NCBI GenBank assembly: GCA_017432325.1
Contig: JAFRJJ010000084.1
Coordinates: forward strand, 1 to 62,195
Reading direction: 5' to 3'
DNA length: 62,195 nt
Source of the DNA: Solobacterium sp.
GTDB lineage: Bacteria; Bacillota_I; Bacilli_A; Erysipelotrichales; Erysipelotrichaceae
In this document: positions 53,559 to 62,195 of the stretch, piece after piece
How positions within the stretch are numbered: the first letter of the stretch is position 1
Layout of the letters: every line of letters starts with the position of its first letter
Made by a program: the position numbers and the translations under genes
Notes under the pieces: generated by a model
What the model was told of the DNA's origin: nothing
The model's database searches: none
Seen by the model: the letters and a program-made list of their open reading frames with translations, nothing else

Positions 53559-54839
53559 ATGATGCTTGTTGAACTGCCGTATGGTGAGACACATCTCACC
53601 GCTGAACTTCCCGATGAGCAGGAGATCCATATCCTGGAAGGAAAACTGCAATCATACAGACCGGAGATGAGTGAAGCTGAACTGATACGCTATGCGATGG
53701 AACACCCCATCGGAAGTCCCCGGCTTTCCGAACTTGCGGAAGGAAAACAGAACGTCGTCCTGATCTGTTCCGACCATACGCGTCCCGTACCGAGCAGGCT
53801 GATCATTCCGGAAATGCTCAGAGAGATCCGCAAAGGCAGTCCGGAAGCACAGATAACTTTGCTGATTGCGACCGGATGTCATCGTTCCATGCTGGAGACA
53901 GAACTAATCAGTAAGTTCGGAGAAGAGATCGTCTCAAAGGAAACGATCGCCATCCATGACTGTGAAGATGAAGCAAACCTGGTACGGATCGGTACGCTTC
54001 CTTCCGGGGGAGAACTGGTCATCAACAGACTGGCAGCGGAAGCTGACCTTGTCTGTGCCGAGGGATTCATTGAGCCGCATTTCTTTGCCGGTTTCTCCGG
54101 CGGCAGAAAAAGCATCCTGCCCGGGATCGCTTCCCGCACCTGTGTGCACTACAATCACAATGCTGCTTTTATCGATGACCCGCATTCCCGCATGGGCATC
54201 CTGGAAGACAATCCGATCCACAGGGATATGCTGTATGCCGCAAAGGCCGCAAAGCTTGAATATATCGTCAATGTCGTGATCGATGAAGAAAAGAGGGTCA
54301 TCGGCGCGTTTGCCGGTGACAGCAATCAGGCACACCTGAAAGGAACAGAGTTTGTAAAGAAACTCATGGGTGCTGATGCTGTACCATCCGACCTGGTACT
54401 CACTACAAACAACGGATATCCGCTGGACCAGAATGTCTACCAGATGGTAAAGGGGATCTGTACGGCAGAAGCCGCATGCCGTGACGGCGGCGTGATCATT
54501 GCGGCAGGCGAATGCCGTGACGGCATCGGCGGAGACAGTTTCTACCGGACATTCAGGGACTGCAGTGATGTATCGGCACTGCTTGAGGAATTCCGGAATA
54601 CACCGCCGGAAGAAACCATAACAGATCAGTGGCAGTCACAGATCTTTGCCCGTATTCTGGAGAAGCACAAGGTCATCTTCATCAGCGGGGTCGATGATAA
54701 CATCATCAGGGACTTCCATATGATCCCTGCCCATACGATGGCAGAAGCACTTGCCATTGCCGGGGATCTGCTGAATAAAGAGAAGTATACGATCACCGTG
54801 ATCCCGCAGGGCATCTCGGTCATACCGTATGTGAAGTAA
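53559..54839 (+). CDS. LarA-type nickel-dependent 2-hydroxyacid racemase
   Basis: 426 aa. Positions that bind the nickel-pincer nucleotide line up with Lactobacillus LarA: His108 (ATGCHR), His174 (EPHFFAGFSGG), Lys184 (GGRKSILPGI) and His200 (VHYNHN). These suggest an active racemase of lactate or another 2-hydroxy acid. The cofactor-making genes larB, larC and larE are not in this window. GGAG ribosome site. A bidirectional hairpin follows. Confidence 0.88.
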   Translation: MMLVELPYGETHLTAELPDEQEIHILEGKLQSYRPEMSEAELIRYAMEHPIGSPRLSELAEGKQNVVLICSDHTRPVPSRLIIPEMLREIRKGSPEAQITLLIATGCHRSMLETELISKFGEEIVSKETIAIHDCEDEANLVRIGTLPSGGELVINRLAAEADLVCAEGFIEPHFFAGFSGGRKSILPGIASRTCVHYNHNAAFIDDPHSRMGILEDNPIHRDMLYAAKAAKLEYIVNVVIDEEKRVIGAFAGDSNQAHLKGTEFVKKLMGADAVPSDLVLTTNNGYPLDQNVYQMVKGICTAEAACRDGGVIIAAGECRDGIGGDSFYRTFRDCSDVSALLEEFRNTPPEETITDQWQSQIFARILEKHKVIFISGVDDNIIRDFHMIPAHTMAEALAIAGDLLNKEKYTITVIPQGISVIPYVK

Positions 54840-54866
54840 TTACCGGATACCGGAAACAGCATATGA

Positions 54867-54897
54867 AAAAGGGACGGATCATTATTCCGTCCTTTCG
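54867..54897. terminator. Bidirectional terminator between LarA-type and DMT genes
   Basis: GGACGGA and TCCGTCC form the stem core, with A-run on the left and T-run on the right, between convergent genes. Confidence 0.7.
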
Positions 54898-54908
54898 TAT
54901 GCAGTTCA

Positions 54909-55772
54909 TCAGATATTCAGCAATACCAGTGAGACCAGTATCATCAGCAGTCCCAGTGACTGGTTCCTGCTGAGACGCTCATGGAACAGCAGGATGCCTG
55001 CAGCAGTCACTAGCAGGATCCCTCCGGCCGAGAATACCGGATATACGATAAATGAAGGGATCGTACGCAGGGCAGCCAGCATGAACAGGGAAGAGAAGTA
55101 ATTCGGGATCCCGATCGCGATCCCCGAGGCAAGATCCCTGAGGGATGCTGTCTTTCCTGTTTTTTGCATCTCCCATAACAGCAGGAACGTCGTCAGCACA
55201 GAAGCACAGACAAACAGTATAAACATATAGACCGGTTCTTCCTCCGGAAGCTGATAAGTGCTGTAGACCTTTGCCATGGCATCCGCCATTCCGCCGGTCA
55301 GCAGAACGATCAGCAGGCTCATCAGGTGAAATTCCTGCGGTCTGTCCGGACCGGAGGAACGGTTCATGACAAGGAACGCGCACAGCACAATCAGCAGTCC
55401 CGCTCCCTGCAGCAGTGTCGGCATTTCATGAAACAGGAAGATGCTGAGGGCGATGGGAACGATCAGCCCGAGCTTGGAAAAGGCTGAGGTCAGGATCGCG
55501 CCGCTGACAGAGATCGATGTCTGCATGCAAACAAGTGAAAGCACGAACAGAACGCCGCCGGCGATCCCGCAGGCAACTGTTGCAGGATGCGCGGCAAACA
55601 GCATTGCCTTCTGAGGGATCAGCAGGAAACCGATCAGGGAACATGTCAGATAGTTTCCCAGGATCATGCCGTACCGGTTCGACTGGTTTGCACTGAACAG
55701 GCGCATCAGCAATGTCAGTGACGCTGTGCATAAGACAGCCATTGCGAGGGCTGCCGGTGAGGGTATATTCAT
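54909..55772 (-). CDS. DMT-superfamily transporter (EamA-like)
   Basis: 287 aa, about ten hydrophobic helices and few charged loops. The EamA-type halves are visible, with the second half ending LRTIPSFIVYPVFSAGGILLVTAAGILLFHERLSRNQSLGLLMI. It exports or imports small metabolites in the inner membrane; the substrate is unknown. Starts after AGGAGCACAGG. Convergent with the LarA-type gene, divergent from the YdcF-type gene. Confidence 0.85.
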   Translation of the reverse strand: MNIPSPAALAMAVLCTASLTLLMRLFSANQSNRYGMILGNYLTCSLIGFLLIPQKAMLFAAHPATVACGIAGGVLFVLSLVCMQTSISVSGAILTSAFSKLGLIVPIALSIFLFHEMPTLLQGAGLLIVLCAFLVMNRSSGPDRPQEFHLMSLLIVLLTGGMADAMAKVYSTYQLPEEEPVYMFILFVCASVLTTFLLLWEMQKTGKTASLRDLASGIAIGIPNYFSSLFMLAALRTIPSFIVYPVFSAGGILLVTAAGILLFHERLSRNQSLGLLMILVSLVLLNI

Positions 55773-55916
55773 CCTGTGCTCCTTTCAGGAATTGTATCCA
55801 ATGCATGTATTATTGCACAAAGAGAGTACAGACGGACAGAAAAAGAAGCCTCATTTCAATTATTAAGATTGCCTCCATCCGGTCCATTCATTCCTCTGAT
55901 GTGGGATAATGCAGAT

Positions 55917-56666
55917 ATGCTGAGAACCGCAGGAATGATCGCCGGAGCTGCCGGCATCGTAATATTCTTCTTCCCGGTATTGGCCGGGATTTTCAACTTC
56001 GGTGTACTTGCCGGTACGCTGCTTTCCGCATGTCTGTTTGCCGGCTGTTTCTTTGAGCCGCGTCTGCAGGCAATGGCAGCCGGGAATACTGCATTCCGTA
56101 TCCTTCTGTATATCATTCAGGCAGGGTATATATTGTTTCTTGCTGTCGCGGCATTTGCCTGCCTGCAGATGTATCGTGAAACACGGAATCTTCCCACGGA
56201 AGAAACAGATCAGACTATGATCGTGCTTGGATGCGGGCTGGAAGGAGAACGGCCAAGCCAGATGCTGTGGCGCAGACTCACTGCCGCACAAAGTTATCTT
56301 GAACAGCATCCCGATATTCCGGTCATCGTTTCCGGAGGACAGGGGAGCGATGAGATCATGTCAGAGGCGCAATGCATGAAGAACTGGCTCACGGACCACG
56401 GTATTTCCGGGGAACGGATCTTCATGGAAGACCGGTCAGCGTCAACCTTTGAAAACCTCAGCTTCTCCAAAGCAGTTATTGCGGAAAATGACCTGCCGGA
56501 AAAGATCATCATCGTTACTAATAATTTCCATTCCTGCCGGGCTGCCATGATCGCCCGTAAGCAGGGGTACTCCAGCACGTCTGTTCCGGCAAAGACCACC
56601 TGGTGGCTGTTTCCGGTATCCGTATTAAGAGAAGTGTTCGGTATTGCAAAAGAATGGGTATTCTGA
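55917..56666 (+). CDS. YdcF/DUF218-family membrane-anchored protein
   Basis: 249 aa. Three to four hydrophobic N-terminal helices precede a DUF218 domain: TMIVLGCGLEGERPSQMLWRRLTAAQ, PVIVSGGQGSDEIMSEA, EDRSASTFENLSFS and IIIVTNNFHSCRA. YdcF-like proteins act in envelope maintenance or vancomycin-type resistance. The start at 55917 is the best guess: upstream ATGs exist in the frame but lack convincing ribosome sites and overlap the divergent DMT gene leader. Confidence 0.8.
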   Translation: MLRTAGMIAGAAGIVIFFFPVLAGIFNFGVLAGTLLSACLFAGCFFEPRLQAMAAGNTAFRILLYIIQAGYILFLAVAAFACLQMYRETRNLPTEETDQTMIVLGCGLEGERPSQMLWRRLTAAQSYLEQHPDIPVIVSGGQGSDEIMSEAQCMKNWLTDHGISGERIFMEDRSASTFENLSFSKAVIAENDLPEKIIIVTNNFHSCRAAMIARKQGYSSTSVPAKTTWWLFPVSVLREVFGIAKEWVF

Positions 56667-56717
56667 AATAACGCCAGCAGGTGCTGCCAGCATTGTGCCG
56701 GTGATATGAAGATAAGA

Positions 56718-56749
56718 AAGGGAACTGCTTTTCAACAGTTCCCGTTTTA
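56718..56749. terminator. Terminator between YdcF-type and GH2 genes
   Basis: GGGAACTG (56720-56727) pairs with CAGTTCCC (56736-56743), followed by GTTTT, between convergent genes. Confidence 0.75.
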
Positions 56750-56759
56750 GCATATCACG

Positions 56760-58952
56760 CTATTTTCTGATCTTCTGAAGCTGTTCGTTCAGCTGTTTTG
56801 ATAATTCCTGCGGAACAGCATCACCTGCTTTTTTCAAGAGGGATTCAAAGCTCATGCCGGCCATCATCCTCTGAAGGTTAGCGTTGCTGTTGGCTGATTT
56901 TGCAACATCACCGCGGCTTTCGATCATTTTCTGCATCACTGCACCAACCAGTTTTCCTGCTTCAGGATGTGCCATCAATGCACCGAATGAATCGCGGATG
57001 GAGAAACAGCTGGAATCAAAACCTGACTCGTCAAACCAGTTGGCGACAGCGCCTGCTGAGCCGAAACGGTAGCTTTCATCAGGCTTGTCAGTATGGCGGA
57101 TCACGATCGTATCCGTGCATGCACCTGCCTGCGCAGTTACGGTATGTTCACTGCTGATCGGCAGGCGGAAGACAAATACAGTTTTTCCTGTCTGTGAACC
57201 GATCATTTTTCCATCGGCATACAATGTCACTTCCGGCTGGTTTGAATAGACCTTGATCTCCGTTTCATCTTCCGCACGGTTGATATAACGTCTGCCGCAC
57301 AGATGAACGAACGGCTCATTCTGATTCCAGGCTGCTTTATAGAGATAGAAGGCATCCTTTTTTGTCTTTCTGTCGAAGGTTACAAGGCCTTTCTGGTTCT
57401 GACCTTTTTTGCCGCCTTCGTCTCTTCCATCAGCTGCAAAGTCAAACATGTTCCACACATGAGTCGCCCAGAGCCAGGGATGCCGTTCGATACAGCCTAG
57501 TATATATTCATGGTACAAGGCCTGATACTGTTCAGAATAGTCACCCTGTTCCGGTCTGGAAGACTGGAATGCAGGATTGGCGTCCGCTCCGTATTCGGAA
57601 AAGCCCATCACACGGTCCGGATATTTCTCATGGTACTCATCAAAGAATGAATCATTCTGCTTCAGATCACCGAGATACCATCCGAAATACAGGTTGTAGC
57701 TTGCGATGTCGGGCAGGTTGACGAGCGGGCTGTCAAACTCCAGCATAAACGCATGAGCCATTGATGTGGGTCTTGTCGGGTCCATGCGGTGGCACAGATC
57801 ATTGAGGATCTGATGGTTCTCCAGCAGATCATCGGTAACACCGTGGACTGCTACCTCATTGGACAGACCCCAGCAGGCAATACAGGGATGGTTATAGCAC
57901 TGCGTGATCAGCTCCCGCATCTGGTCGACAGTGTTCTGTCTGCCGGCAGGCATGTGTTCTGTGATATACGGAATCTCCGTCCAGGCAACCATGCCGTATT
58001 TATCGCATAGGTCCAGGAAATACTGGCTGTGCTGGTAATGCGCGAGCCTGATCGTATTGGCGCCGATCTCCCTGATCAGTTCCATATCCTCCAGGTGCTC
58101 TGCCCGGCTGAGGGCATTGCCGATCCCGATACGGTCCTGATGGCGTGATACGCCGCGAAGGGGATATGTCTTACCGTTCAGGAGGAAGCCTTTGTCTGCA
58201 TCGAATTCCATAGTCCTGCAGCCATACCGTGCGGATACAGCGTCACCGCTGTCCAGTGCGGCATGCATTTCATACAGATACGGATCGTTGAGACCATCCC
58301 ATAACCGTACATTTTCGATCGTGAAGACGGCTGCTGCTGTTCCGTTATGACTGACGGCTGTTTTTGTCTGACCGGCGGTCGTAAAGGTCACGGTACCGCC
58401 GTTCTGCCAGGTCTCAACTGTTACTTCTGCAGTATTTGTCACAAGATCAACGACCGGTGTTACTTTGATGCCCGGCGTTCCGTCCTTCTCGAGTTCGAAG
58501 TGTGTTTCCGGAACGATGATCAGGCTGACATCCCGGTAAAGACCGCCGTAGAATGTGAAATCTGCTTTCTGGGGATAGATACGGTCATTTTCACTGTTGT
58601 CCACTTTGATCCACAAAGTATTCTCTTCTTCCAGATGATCTGTCAGGTCTGTCCGGAAGGTAGAGTAACCGCCGTCATGGACAGTAAGCTCTGAGCCGTT
58701 GAGCAATACTTCTGCATGCATTGCGGCACCGTTGATCTCAAGGAAGATACGGCTTCCCTCAGGATATGAAGGGCGGCAGAAAGTTTTGATATAGCTTGCA
58801 GTTCCCCGCCAGTAATCATTGCCTCCATCCTGGCCGTCTTCCGCGTTCCAGGTATGCGGCAGGGTCACATCTTCCCAGATGATGTTTGAGCTGGTGAGGG
58901 AGGCTGTTTTGGCAAAGCGCCATCCTTCATTAAAACCTGTGATCGTTCTCAT
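56760..58952 (-). CDS. Glycoside hydrolase family 2 (beta-galactosidase/glucuronidase type)
   Basis: 730 aa, no signal peptide, so cytoplasmic. The domain order is a jelly-roll N-domain with the W.V.LPHTWN motif, an immunoglobulin-like domain, and a TIM barrel. Catalytic acid Glu366 (CWGLSNEVAVHG) and nucleophile Glu453 (GFSEYGAD) are in place. It cleaves beta-linked galactose or glucuronate from imported sugars. Typical GH2 proteins end with other beta domains; here the last ~90 residues are a helical tail (KLVGAVMQKMIESRGD). It pairs with the transporter gene just upstream. Substrate specificity cannot be decided from the sequence. Confidence 0.88.
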   Translation of the reverse strand: MRTITGFNEGWRFAKTASLTSSNIIWEDVTLPHTWNAEDGQDGGNDYWRGTASYIKTFCRPSYPEGSRIFLEINGAAMHAEVLLNGSELTVHDGGYSTFRTDLTDHLEEENTLWIKVDNSENDRIYPQKADFTFYGGLYRDVSLIIVPETHFELEKDGTPGIKVTPVVDLVTNTAEVTVETWQNGGTVTFTTAGQTKTAVSHNGTAAAVFTIENVRLWDGLNDPYLYEMHAALDSGDAVSARYGCRTMEFDADKGFLLNGKTYPLRGVSRHQDRIGIGNALSRAEHLEDMELIREIGANTIRLAHYQHSQYFLDLCDKYGMVAWTEIPYITEHMPAGRQNTVDQMRELITQCYNHPCIACWGLSNEVAVHGVTDDLLENHQILNDLCHRMDPTRPTSMAHAFMLEFDSPLVNLPDIASYNLYFGWYLGDLKQNDSFFDEYHEKYPDRVMGFSEYGADANPAFQSSRPEQGDYSEQYQALYHEYILGCIERHPWLWATHVWNMFDFAADGRDEGGKKGQNQKGLVTFDRKTKKDAFYLYKAAWNQNEPFVHLCGRRYINRAEDETEIKVYSNQPEVTLYADGKMIGSQTGKTVFVFRLPISSEHTVTAQAGACTDTIVIRHTDKPDESYRFGSAGAVANWFDESGFDSSCFSIRDSFGALMAHPEAGKLVGAVMQKMIESRGDVAKSANSNANLQRMMAGMSFESLLKKAGDAVPQELSKQLNEQLQKIRK

Positions 58953-58972
58953 TGTCAGAGCCCTCCGTTTTT

Positions 58973-60406
58973 TCAGTCATTTTTGTTTTTCAATTCTGCG
59001 TTCTTGATCTGGATCCTTTCCATTTCTTCTCTGTCAAGTTTATAGAACTTCATGGCAGCCAGTGTGCAGAGATATCCGAGTATCGGCATGCCGAGCCAGA
59101 GGAACAGCGCGATGTTGAGGATCGGACGGGAGAATGCGTCAGTTGCCTGCGGCATTGCCTCGACGTAACCGATCGATGCGACAGCCAGACCGACGATCGT
59201 AGCACCGAGTGAAGAGATCAGCTTCTGGACGAAGGAATATGTCATCGCTACGACAGACGGAGAGAAGTGTCCGCTGTTGGAAAGTTCATAGTCTGTGATA
59301 TCAGCGATCATCGGGAATGTGCAGGATGAAACGATCATCTGGGTCGCATTCATCAGGCAGCGAAGAACGATGAATCCGATCATCAGGCCTGTGACTTTTG
59401 TGATCTGCAGTGTGTCAACAGTCATCATGAAGATGTACATTGCAGCATAAGCAGCCAGGGAAAGGATCGTCCACTGAACAAGTGTTTTCTTTGTGCCGTT
59501 GCGCTTTGCCAGTCCGGCTGTCAGGAACAGCATGGCGACTGTCAGCGCTGTCATATACAGGGAGATCTGACCGGAGAAACGATAGTTGCCGATACAGATA
59601 CCGAAGATCATGACGTTGATCGCACTCTGTGACGCTGTCTGCATTGCCAGGGCATCGGAAGCTGCGGCGATCGTGAACATCTGGAGAGGACGGCTGGAAG
59701 CAATCATCCTGAACATTTCAGAGATTTTGATCGATTCTTTCGCAGAGCCTTTATATGTTTCCGGAACATCGTTTCCGGAAGCGGAGATCGCAAAGATCGC
59801 CAGGAATGTCAGAATGCCGGTGATTCCAATGATCAGGAGCGCAAGATCTTTGAACAGCGGCAGGCCGTACTGGAAATTGTGTTTCGGCATTAATGTAGCC
59901 GCAAGGATCATTGAGAAAGTTCCGCTGAAGATGGACTTGAATACTGCTGCCCAGCGGCCGACCATCGGACGCTGTTTCGGATCATTTGTGATGACTGCCG
60001 CAACCATGCCGTCACCGGTGTTGAATACCGTGTAGCCGATGATATAGAGAATATAGATACCGATGAACACACCGATCTGGCCCTTGCCCGGGCAGGTGAT
60101 GAACATCAGTGTGATTGCAAGAGCAACGATGAACCAGCCAAGCAGAAGCAGCGGGCGGACACGGCCGAATTTCGTGTTCAGCCGGTCTGTCAGGAATCCG
60201 CAGACAGGGTCGGTAATGGCGTCGAAGACACGTGTGCCGGTGATGATCGTTCCGGCAAGGATGCTGGTAGCGCCGTACACACCGACGGCGACGTAGGATG
60301 CGAATGTCATCAGAATGACAAGAGCTGTCGGTACTACCTGGGACATGACAGCGAGTGCGAGCTGCCACCCCTTGGCACTGCGGTAAGTAACGTTGTTTGT
60401 ACTCAT
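58973..60406 (-). CDS. GPH-family sugar:cation symporter (MFS)
   Basis: 477 aa with 11-12 transmembrane helices. Glycoside-pentoside-hexuronide family stretches are DAITDPVCGFLTDRLNTKFGRVRPLLL and the central ADITDYE. It imports beta-glycosides or uronides for the GH2 enzyme encoded just downstream. The start at 60406 follows GAGGAAAAC; a longer frame with 26 extra residues lies before the ribosome site. The gene gap to GH2 is 20 bases, so they form an operon. Confidence 0.9.
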   Translation of the reverse strand: MSTNNVTYRSAKGWQLALAVMSQVVPTALVILMTFASYVAVGVYGATSILAGTIITGTRVFDAITDPVCGFLTDRLNTKFGRVRPLLLLGWFIVALAITLMFITCPGKGQIGVFIGIYILYIIGYTVFNTGDGMVAAVITNDPKQRPMVGRWAAVFKSIFSGTFSMILAATLMPKHNFQYGLPLFKDLALLIIGITGILTFLAIFAISASGNDVPETYKGSAKESIKISEMFRMIASSRPLQMFTIAAASDALAMQTASQSAINVMIFGICIGNYRFSGQISLYMTALTVAMLFLTAGLAKRNGTKKTLVQWTILSLAAYAAMYIFMMTVDTLQITKVTGLMIGFIVLRCLMNATQMIVSSCTFPMIADITDYELSNSGHFSPSVVAMTYSFVQKLISSLGATIVGLAVASIGYVEAMPQATDAFSRPILNIALFLWLGMPILGYLCTLAAMKFYKLDREEMERIQIKNAELKNKND

Positions 60407-60577
60407 GTTTTCCTCCTGTTCGGTTCTTATATAACCGCTTACTGAGGTCATTGTAGGAAATAAACAGCATAAGAAATAGCACAAACAGCATATGATATAG
60501 CATAAACAACATTAATATTATTCCAAATATTAAATGTATGCTATTTTTATTATATAAATCCAATATTGGAGAAGCGT
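60407..60577. promoter_or_regulatory. Divergent operator with 21-bp direct repeats
   Basis: Between the symporter and AraC genes, 21-base units stand head to tail from 60462: AAACAGCATAAGAAATAGCAC, AAACAGCATATGATATAGCAT, and a weaker third unit starting at 60504. The 21-bp spacing is two helical turns. The core ATAGCAT (60497-60503) recurs inverted as ATGCTAT at 60538-60544. These are good candidate binding sites of the AraC regulator. TATAACCGCTTACT at 60430-60443 is a weaker cre-like match (12 of 14). Confidence 0.6.
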
Positions 60578-61786
60578 ATGGAAAAGAAGGAATCGTTATT
60601 CAATAAGATCATCTCTGACCTTAATATCGCAACTTCCAGGATCAGCCTGCCCATAACAGTCAATCGGATGTTTCCTGATCTGGGTCTTAGAAGCACATTG
60701 TTCGGACCTGACGCACCGTTTACAGACAGACTTCCGGACATGGAACTGACAGTGAAAAAACAGCCCATCATTCTGCTGCGTGATCAGTTCCGCTGTCATT
60801 ATTTCTTCGGATCGGATCCGGAACGGGCCCATATCTACCTGGTCGGTCCTTATGTGCATAAAACACTTACGATCGCCGAGATCAACCATATTCTTGTGAA
60901 AAACGGCATCAGTTATCCGGATATGAACTATCTGAGACTATATTATCATTCGCTTCCGGTGATCCGTGATGAGAACCTGATGTATACGATCCTGCATGCG
61001 CACTGTGTTGATGTTTATGGTCCGGATGGTTTTGAAATATTCTATGAGGAGATCATTCCCGGGAAGCATCATGTCCGTCCTGTTTCTGATAAGCCTGCCG
61101 GCTATAGATTTCAGCGTGACTTCAGTGAACGTACATATGCAATCGAAAAGCAGATGCTTGCCTGTATCAGGGAAGGGAATTATAAGGGAGCTGAAGCAGC
61201 AATCAAAAAACTGGAACGGCAAGGAGCTGAATCCAGGGCTGCCAGTACACTGCGGAATGACAAGAACTACGGGATCGTATTCAATACGCTTTGCCGTCTT
61301 GCGGTCAGTGAGAGCGGAGCTCCTGCCTGGAAGGTCGACGAATTATCCCGCTTTTATTCAGTCCAGATCGAAAATATCAGTTCCATGCCAGAACTGATCT
61401 CTCTGCGGGAAGAAAGCCTCAGGGAATACTGCCGTCTCGCACGTGAAGCCTCGGAAAAACCATATTCTTCGATCGTGCAGAGTGCTGTCGATCATATACA
61501 TTCCGACTTCGGACAGAATATCACCCTGGAGGAAACAGCCCATGACCTGAATATCAGCGCAGGGTACCTTTCCGGTCTGTTCCGGAAGGAGACCGGCCGG
61601 ACCTTTTCCGGATATCTGAGCGATATCCGGATCGACCATGCCAGGTACCTGCTGGAAAACAGCAGTCTGCCGGTCCTGGAGATCGCTATGGAATGCGGTA
61701 TTCCCGATCCCAATTACTTTTCACGGCTGTTCAAGCAGAAAGAAAACATGACTCCGCTTCAGTACCGTAAAATGAAGCAGAAGTAA
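60578..61786 (+). CDS. AraC-family transcriptional regulator
   Basis: 402 aa. The C-terminal ~100 residues form an AraC double helix-turn-helix: ITLEETAHDLNISAGYLSGLFRKETGRTFSGYL and MECGIPDPNYFSRLFKQKENMTPLQYR. The N-terminal ~300 residues are an uncommon sensing part with no cupin pattern that I recognise. Divergent from the symporter-GH2 operon, it probably activates it in response to sugar. The start at 60578 follows TTGGAG; a TTG four codons earlier is possible but less likely. Confidence 0.88.
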   Translation: MEKKESLFNKIISDLNIATSRISLPITVNRMFPDLGLRSTLFGPDAPFTDRLPDMELTVKKQPIILLRDQFRCHYFFGSDPERAHIYLVGPYVHKTLTIAEINHILVKNGISYPDMNYLRLYYHSLPVIRDENLMYTILHAHCVDVYGPDGFEIFYEEIIPGKHHVRPVSDKPAGYRFQRDFSERTYAIEKQMLACIREGNYKGAEAAIKKLERQGAESRAASTLRNDKNYGIVFNTLCRLAVSESGAPAWKVDELSRFYSVQIENISSMPELISLREESLREYCRLAREASEKPYSSIVQSAVDHIHSDFGQNITLEETAHDLNISAGYLSGLFRKETGRTFSGYLSDIRIDHARYLLENSSLPVLEIAMECGIPDPNYFSRLFKQKENMTPLQYRKMKQK

Positions 61787-62195
61787 GTCTGCGGAATACC
61801 GAAGCTGAATACAAAGCAGATGAGAACACTCCTTTGATACCGCAGGGAGCCCTCAGCAGCATAAACCGGTACTGTGGAAGGGCAGACTGTTCCGGTGTAC
61901 AGTTCAATTCACTCCTGAGCCATTCAGGCGTGTTACCGATGCATGCAGAATATCGAAATGCACAGGATTGAACATATCTCTGACAAAACTATTAAAGGCA
62001 TTCAGAGGCTGTCTCAACTATATGATCCGCAGGACATCAGTCAGGTGATGATGCGCTATAATCCTGTCTTTGACAGTTGAATAAGATAGAAAACACGAGA
62101 AAGTGCGATAAATATGCGACATTTCCCGTGTTTTAGTTTTGCGGCGATATTGCGTAAATTATTTCGAATGTTCTTTTGTGTTCCTGATAATGGAA
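61787..62195. other. Right-edge gap with small ORF and hairpin
   Basis: About 400 bases with no gene that I can name. A 45-codon open frame (61943-62080, MQNIEMHRIEHISDKTIKG...) has no clear ribosome site and may be the remains of a longer gene. The only other notable structure is a hairpin near 62090-62134. Confidence 0.4.
62090..62134. terminator. Terminator-like hairpin near the right edge
   Basis: AAAACACG (62090-62097) pairs with CGTGTTTT (62127-62134), with further GAAA/TTTC pairing inside. A- and T-rich ends suit a bidirectional terminator or a mobile-element end. Confidence 0.5.

Noticed and set aside
53934..54335. Leftward 133-codon frame
   Set aside because: Antisense to the LarA-type gene; no ribosome site and no recognisable motif.
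1..62195. CRISPR array
   Set aside because: No regularly spaced repeats of 25-40 bases with unique spacers were found; the 21-bp repeats near 60.47 kb are contiguous operator-like units.
1..62195. tRNA or rRNA genes
   Set aside because: No tRNA-like cloverleaf with T-loop GTTCRA context or rRNA core sequence was seen.

Overview
The window looks like a chromosome segment of a low-to-mid GC Firmicute, most like an Erysipelotrichia-type gut anaerobe. The reasons are strong GGAGG-type ribosome binding sites, a mannose-family PTS, a cre-like catabolite site, short intergenic gaps and many co-directional overlapping genes. The assignment is inferred from gene style; no rRNA or tRNA gene was seen.

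Layout. (1) 1-6.7 kb is an accessory region. It holds a clipped transposase ORF, a frameshifted IS21 IstB relic, three unrecognised genes and a 959-aa STAND NTPase with an N-terminal OmpR-type winged helix and about 11 C-terminal MORN repeats. (2) 7.0-16.4 kb is a rightward cluster. It begins with a secreted peptidoglycan-binding/CHAP-like protein, followed by a vWA protein, a YbjN-like protein, a ClpP fold that has lost its catalytic Ser and His, two unknown helical proteins, a transglutaminase-like protein, a PP2C phosphatase and a Ser/Thr kinase with a zinc ribbon, then two very small ORFs. The vWA + PP2C + kinase core matches the known TerY-P phosphorylation triad; the additions look unusual. 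(3) 16.6-21.3 kb holds lipoproteins, a flavoprotein and DUF1905, DUF5655 and DUF434 proteins. (4) 21.4-28.9 kb is a complete mannose-type PTS (EIIA, B, C, D) with a PRD regulator, a ChbG/YdjC-type deacetylase and NagA, probably for an N-acetylated amino sugar. (5) 29.0-30.8 kb holds an SDR dehydrogenase and a LysR regulator.

(6) 31.1-41.5 kb is a clearly AT-richer island of seven same-strand genes: a patatin phospholipase-GTPase-membrane fusion, a second GTPase, a glycine-zipper membrane protein, a coiled-coil membrane protein, a large lipoprotein and two paralogous DUF4230 membrane proteins. Its right flank carries a decayed copy of the 3' end of the M20 peptidase gene that lies 1 kb further on. 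This is my best candidate for an undescribed system, probably membrane-targeting conflict/defence or envelope stress.

(7) 41.7-56.7 kb is ordinary chromosome: M20 peptidase, an amino-acid ABC transporter (substrate-binding/permease fusion plus an ATPase with a GHKL-like tail), XRE regulator, PAP2 phosphatase, GNAT, SUFU-domain protein, flavodoxin, PhzF, VanZ-VOC fusion, LarA-type racemase, DMT transporter and a YdcF-type protein. (8) 56.8-61.8 kb is a glycoside utilisation locus: GH2 enzyme and GPH-family transporter, divergent from an AraC regulator, with 21-bp direct repeats between them. The right edge holds a small ORF and a strong hairpin.
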